Origin: Hyphomicrobiales bacterium
GTDB lineage: Bacteria; Pseudomonadota; Alphaproteobacteria; Rhizobiales; Aestuariivirgaceae
Direction: 5' to 3'
Assembly: GCA_012032065.1 (NCBI GenBank)
Contig: JAAURV010000024.1
Location: forward strand, 1-18,624
Length of the DNA stretch: 18,624 bases
Shown here: piece by piece, positions 15,390 to 18,624 of the stretch
Layout of the letters: every line of letters begins with the position of its first letter
Position numbering within the stretch: position 1 is the stretch's first letter
Translations under genes and position numbers: made by a program
Notes under the pieces: model-generated
What the model was told of the DNA's origin: nothing
Databases searched by the model: none
The model's input: the letters and a program-made list of their open reading frames with translations, nothing else

Positions 15390-16793
15390 ATGACCGGCAC
15401 CGCTGAAGTTCTTGCGCGCGCCGATCGCGACTTGCCGCTTAGCCTTGCGCGGCTGAAGGAGCTCTTGCGCATTCCCTCGGTCGGCACCGACCCCGGCTTT
15501 CACGCCGAGTGCCGCCGAGCCGCCGAATGGCTGCGCCAAGATCTCGAGGCCGTGGGATTCAAGGCGCGGCTGCGCGAAACCACGGGACAGCCCGTGGTAT
15601 TGGCAACTCACGCTTCGCCGGGCCTGCCGTCCCATGCGCCTCACATCCTCTTTTACGGTCATTACGATGTCCAGCCGGCGGATCCGGCCGGCCTGTGGGA
15701 AAGTCCGCCATTCGAACCACACATCAGGACAGGGAGAGACGGCAAGGACGCCATTTATGCCCGCGGCGCCTGCGACGACAAGGGCCAATTGATGACCTTC
15801 CTGGAAGCCAGCCGGGCCTGGCTTTCCGTTCACAGACGATTGCCGTTCCGGCTGACGATTTTGCTCGAGGGCGACGAGGAGGGGGACAGCGGTCATCTCG
15901 ACCGGTTTGTCGCCGCCAACAAGGCCGAATTGAAGGCGGATGTGGCGCTGATTTGCGACACCGAACTGTGGAACGACCGCTCGCCCGCCATCACCGTCGT
16001 GCTCCGGGGCTGCATTTGCGAGGAAGTGACCATCACCGGTCCGCGCATCGACCTGCATTCGGGATACTACGGCGGCGCTGCCATCAATCCTGCCACCGCG
16101 CTTGCCCGAATTCTGGGTATCCTGCACCGGCCCGATGGCCGCGTCGCGATTCCCGGGTTTTACGAGGGCGTGAAGCCGGTTCCTCCGGCGGTGCGCAAGC
16201 AGTGGGCAAAACTTGGTTTCGAAGCGGATCGATTTCTTGGCGGCGTGGGCTTGTCACATTCGGCCGGTGAAAAGGGCTTCGGGATGCTGGAGCAGATTTG
16301 GGCAAGGCCCACGGCCGAGATAAACGGCATCTGGGGCGGATATACCGGAGCTGGCACCAAGACCGTGCTGCCCGCCAAGGCCTCCGCCAAGTTGTCGTTC
16401 CGCCTGGTGAACGGACAGGACCCGCGAAAAGTCCGCAATGCCTTCCGCAAATTCGTGAAGCAGCGTTTGCCCCGGGATTGCCGCGCCAGTTTTGAATCGC
16501 AGGGTGGAGACAACGCGGCGATAGCGGTTGCCCAGGACAGCCGTTGGATAGCCGCGGCACGGCGCGCGCTTAAGGATGAATGGGGCGAGGACGCGGTGCT
16601 GATCGGCAGCGGCGGATCGATCCCCGTGGTGGAAAGCTTCCGCAAACATCTGAAGATCGACAGTGTGCTTGCGGGCTTCGCGCGCGACAGCGACAATGTG
16701 CATTCGCCCAACGAGAAATACGATGTGCGGAGCTTCCACAAGGGGCATCCGCTCGTGGATCAGGGTGATCGCGGAATTGAAAGGATGAGTTGA
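15390..16793 (+). CDS. M20-family metallopeptidase (dipeptidase), copy 1
   Basis: A 467-residue zinc peptidase starting MTGTAEVLARADRDL; the start is set by alignment with the paralogue downstream (MSMIADVLAAADSGF). Metal-site motifs are intact: FYGHYDVQPADP (His91), RGACDDKGQ (bridging Asp129), LEGDEEGDSG (catalytic and ligand Glu163/164), ICDTELW (Asp190) and the late VHSPNEKYD histidine. DLHSGYYGGAAINP marks the lid/dimerisation domain. Length and the HYDVQP/DLHSG pattern fit the cytosolic dipeptidase group of M20 (CNDP/PepV-like) rather than DapE or ArgE. It likely hydrolyses dipeptides or N-acyl amino acids. It forms a tandem pair with the next gene, whose ATG directly follows its TGA. 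Confidence 0.9.
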   Translation: MTGTAEVLARADRDLPLSLARLKELLRIPSVGTDPGFHAECRRAAEWLRQDLEAVGFKARLRETTGQPVVLATHASPGLPSHAPHILFYGHYDVQPADPAGLWESPPFEPHIRTGRDGKDAIYARGACDDKGQLMTFLEASRAWLSVHRRLPFRLTILLEGDEEGDSGHLDRFVAANKAELKADVALICDTELWNDRSPAITVVLRGCICEEVTITGPRIDLHSGYYGGAAINPATALARILGILHRPDGRVAIPGFYEGVKPVPPAVRKQWAKLGFEADRFLGGVGLSHSAGEKGFGMLEQIWARPTAEINGIWGGYTGAGTKTVLPAKASAKLSFRLVNGQDPRKVRNAFRKFVKQRLPRDCRASFESQGGDNAAIAVAQDSRWIAAARRALKDEWGEDAVLIGSGGSIPVVESFRKHLKIDSVLAGFARDSDNVHSPNEKYDVRSFHKGHPLVDQGDRGIERMS

Positions 16794-18186
16794 ATGAGCA
16801 TGATCGCCGATGTGCTGGCCGCCGCCGACAGCGGTTTCGACAGGAGTCTCGAACGCTGGTTCGAGCTTGTGCGCATTCCATCGGTTTCGACCGATCCCGC
16901 GCACGCCGCCGATTGCGCCAGGGCCGCGCGTTGGCTCGAAGCCGAACTCACGAGCCTCGGCTTCGACGCCAAGGCCTACGATACGCCCGGACGGCCCATG
17001 GTCATGGCGCACTATGTGCCGAAAGATGCGCCGCCCAAGATCCCGCATCTCCTGTTTTATGGGCATTACGATGTGCAGCCCGCCGATCCGCTGGAGCTTT
17101 GGAATTCGCCGCCATTCGAGCCACGCGCAAGACCGATGCCGATGGCGTCGAGCGCTCTATGCCGCGCGCGCGGACGACAAAGGGCAATTGATGACCTTCG
17201 TCGAAGCGGCGCGCGCCTGGATTTCGCGGACGGGCAGCCTGCCCTTCCGCGCCACCTTTCTGATCGAAGGCGAGGAAGAATCCGGCTCGCCCTCCCTCGT
17301 GCCATTCCTGAAGGAATATCGCGATCAGCTCTCCTGTCAGGCTGCTTTCGTCTGCGACACAAACATGTGGGACGCAAGGACGCCCGCCATCACCACCAGA
17401 TTGCGCGGCCTCGTGCATGAAGAGCTGACCATCACCGGGCCTTCGATCGACCTGCACTCCGGCATGTATGGCGGAGCCGCAATGAATCCAATCCGTGTAC
17501 TGACGAATATACTGGCCGGCCTCCACGACACCAGGGGCAGGGTCGCCATTCCCGGTTTCTACGAAGGTGTCGCCGAACCGTCCCGCGCCATCAAGGCGCA
17601 ATGGAAGGCGTTGAAATTCTCCGGCCGCAAGTTTCTGGGCGCCGTCGGCCTCAAGACGCCAGCGGGCGAGAAGGGCAGGAGCGCTCTCGAACTGATTTGG
17701 GCAAGGCCCACGGCGGAAGTGAATGGCGTCTGGGGCGGATACACGGGAGCGGGCACCAAGACCGTCATCCCTTCCAAAGCCCACGCCAAGCTCACATTCC
17801 GTCTGGTCGGCAAGCAGAATCCCGAGAAAATCCTCAAAGCCTTCCAGGCCTTCGTCAAGAAGCGCATACCGAAGGATTGCAAGGTCGAATTCTCAGGCCG
17901 CGGCGGCGGCAGCCCGGCGACGGAGATTCCGGAAAGCAACCTGTGGATCGCGCGCTCCGCTCGCGCCCTTAAGGACGAATGGGGCCGCGACGCGGCGCTG
18001 ATCGGCTCCGGCGGCTCGATCCCGATTTGCCGCTACTTCAAGGACATCCTCGGCATGGACAGCGTCCTCGTCGGCTTCGGCCTCGACAACGACGCCATCC
18101 ACTCCCCCAACGAAAAATACGACCTCGCAAGCTTCCGCCGCGGCATCAGAAGCTGGGTGCGGATCATGGGCGAGGTCGGGATTTAG
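16794..18186 (+). CDS. M20-family metallopeptidase (dipeptidase), copy 2, with suspected 1-base deletions
   Basis: Begins MSMIADVLAAADSGFDRSLE at ATG 16794, immediately after the previous stop and 8 bases past an AAGGA site, suggesting translational coupling. It has the same motifs as copy 1: FYGHYDVQPADP, DDKGQLMTFVEAARAW, IEGEEESGSPS, VCDTNMWDARTPAITT, DLHSGMYGGAAMNP and IHSPNEKYDL. The frame breaks near 17127 and again near 17156. Adding one base at each gives 465 codons and the expected sequence PFEPRxKTDADGVERLYA. The following A-R-A-D-D-K-G is one residue short of the usual R-G-A-(S/C)-D-D-K-G, so the GC-rich run at 17155-17171 may have lost more bases. Copy 1 and copy 2 are clearly paralogues from a tandem duplication. 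Confidence 0.85.
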
Positions 18187-18220
18187 GGGGCGGTCTGGAA
18201 AGAACGAGTGAGGTGCGGAC

Positions 18221-18624
18221 ATGAAAATCACATGGCTTGGGCATGCGAGTTTCAGGATCGAGATCGAGGATCAAATTCTGCTCATCGATCCCTGGCTCGC
18301 CGGCAATCCCTCCTTCAAGGGGCATGACCGCAGCGCGGCGATCAAGGGCGCGACGGCCATTCTTATCACCCATGCTCATGGCGATCACGCCTCCGAGGCC
18401 GAGAACGTCGCGTGCGAGCTTGGCGTGCCCATCGCCTGCATCGCCGAGCTTGGCGATATCTGGGAGATGGCGGGTCTCAAGACCATCGGCTTCAACAAGG
18501 GCGGCACCATCAGGTTGGGCCAGGTGGCGGTGACGATGGTGAATGCGGTGCATTCCTCAACCCTCGACTTCAAGGGCGGCATGTCGCTGCGGGTTCGGAA
18601 GCGGGCTACATGATCGCGGGCGAG
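18221..18624 (+). CDS. UPF0173 metal-dependent hydrolase (metallo-beta-lactamase fold), 5' part
   Basis: Starts MKITWLGHASFRIEIEDQIL with GAGG about 8 bases upstream and runs off the window. Family hallmarks are WLGHASF, LLIDPWLAGNPSF, the zinc-binding ITHAHGDHASEA (HxHxDH) and VNAVHSSTLDFKGG. Family members are usually about 225-235 residues, so the second half lies outside. The visible frame hits a TGA at 18611-18613, but one missing base near 18589 restores GSEAGYMIAGE, the normal continuation, to the window edge. The gene is therefore treated as intact with a sequence error. It follows the M20 pair by 34 bases and may be co-transcribed. The physiological substrate of this family is unknown. 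Confidence 0.85.

Overview
The window is GC-rich and looks alphaproteobacterial. The clues are the pepA-holC gene order, a palindromic intergenic element of the type scattered through alphaproteobacterial genomes, and the protein flavour of the RTX, SLC13, HupE and M20 genes. I cannot resolve the order or genus from the sequence.

Layout. Positions 1-234 hold the last 19 codons of a plus-strand gene and a nested palindromic repeat. Positions 235-3164 (minus strand) hold holC and, upstream of it, a chimera: an RTX calcium-binding repeat protein runs in frame into a leucyl aminopeptidase (pepA) that has lost about its first 100 residues. Positions 3364-11279 (minus strand) are an RTX cluster. 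Three large secreted proteins share one C-terminal repeat and export cassette but carry different N-terminal modules: a beta-helix, three tandem phage-collar/microcystin-dependent-protein repeats, and a propeller-like repeat region. A small membrane protein of unknown function lies among them. Two 3'-end relics of further RTX genes flank the last RTX gene. No type I secretion ABC transporter, membrane-fusion or TolC gene is present, so the export machinery must lie elsewhere.

Positions 11449-15294 are housekeeping or accessory genes: a glutathione S-transferase (minus), a HupE/UreJ-type nickel/cobalt permease (plus), and an SLC13-family permease followed by a tandem-domain universal stress protein (both minus, likely one operon). 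Positions 15390-18624 (plus) carry two tandem M20-family dipeptidase paralogues with abutting stop and start codons, then the 5' part of a UPF0173 metallo-beta-lactamase-fold hydrolase cut by the window edge.

Quality caveat. At least seven single-base indels break five otherwise well-conserved genes of unrelated function: the chimera, the beta-helix RTX gene, the stress protein, the second M20 gene and the UPF0173 gene. In each case restoring one base per site restores family-consistent sequence. This pattern fits base-calling errors better than independent gene decay, so these genes are annotated as full-length with suspected sequence errors. The RTX-PepA junction should also be verified, because it sits at a short sequence the two genes could share.

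Most interesting points: the modular RTX family with a constant export tail and swappable heads (especially the triple collar-RTX protein), the RTX-PepA fusion, and the RTX 3'-end relics that suggest repeated recombination in this cluster. No intergenic stretch exceeds 300 bases; the longest is 8134-8407.
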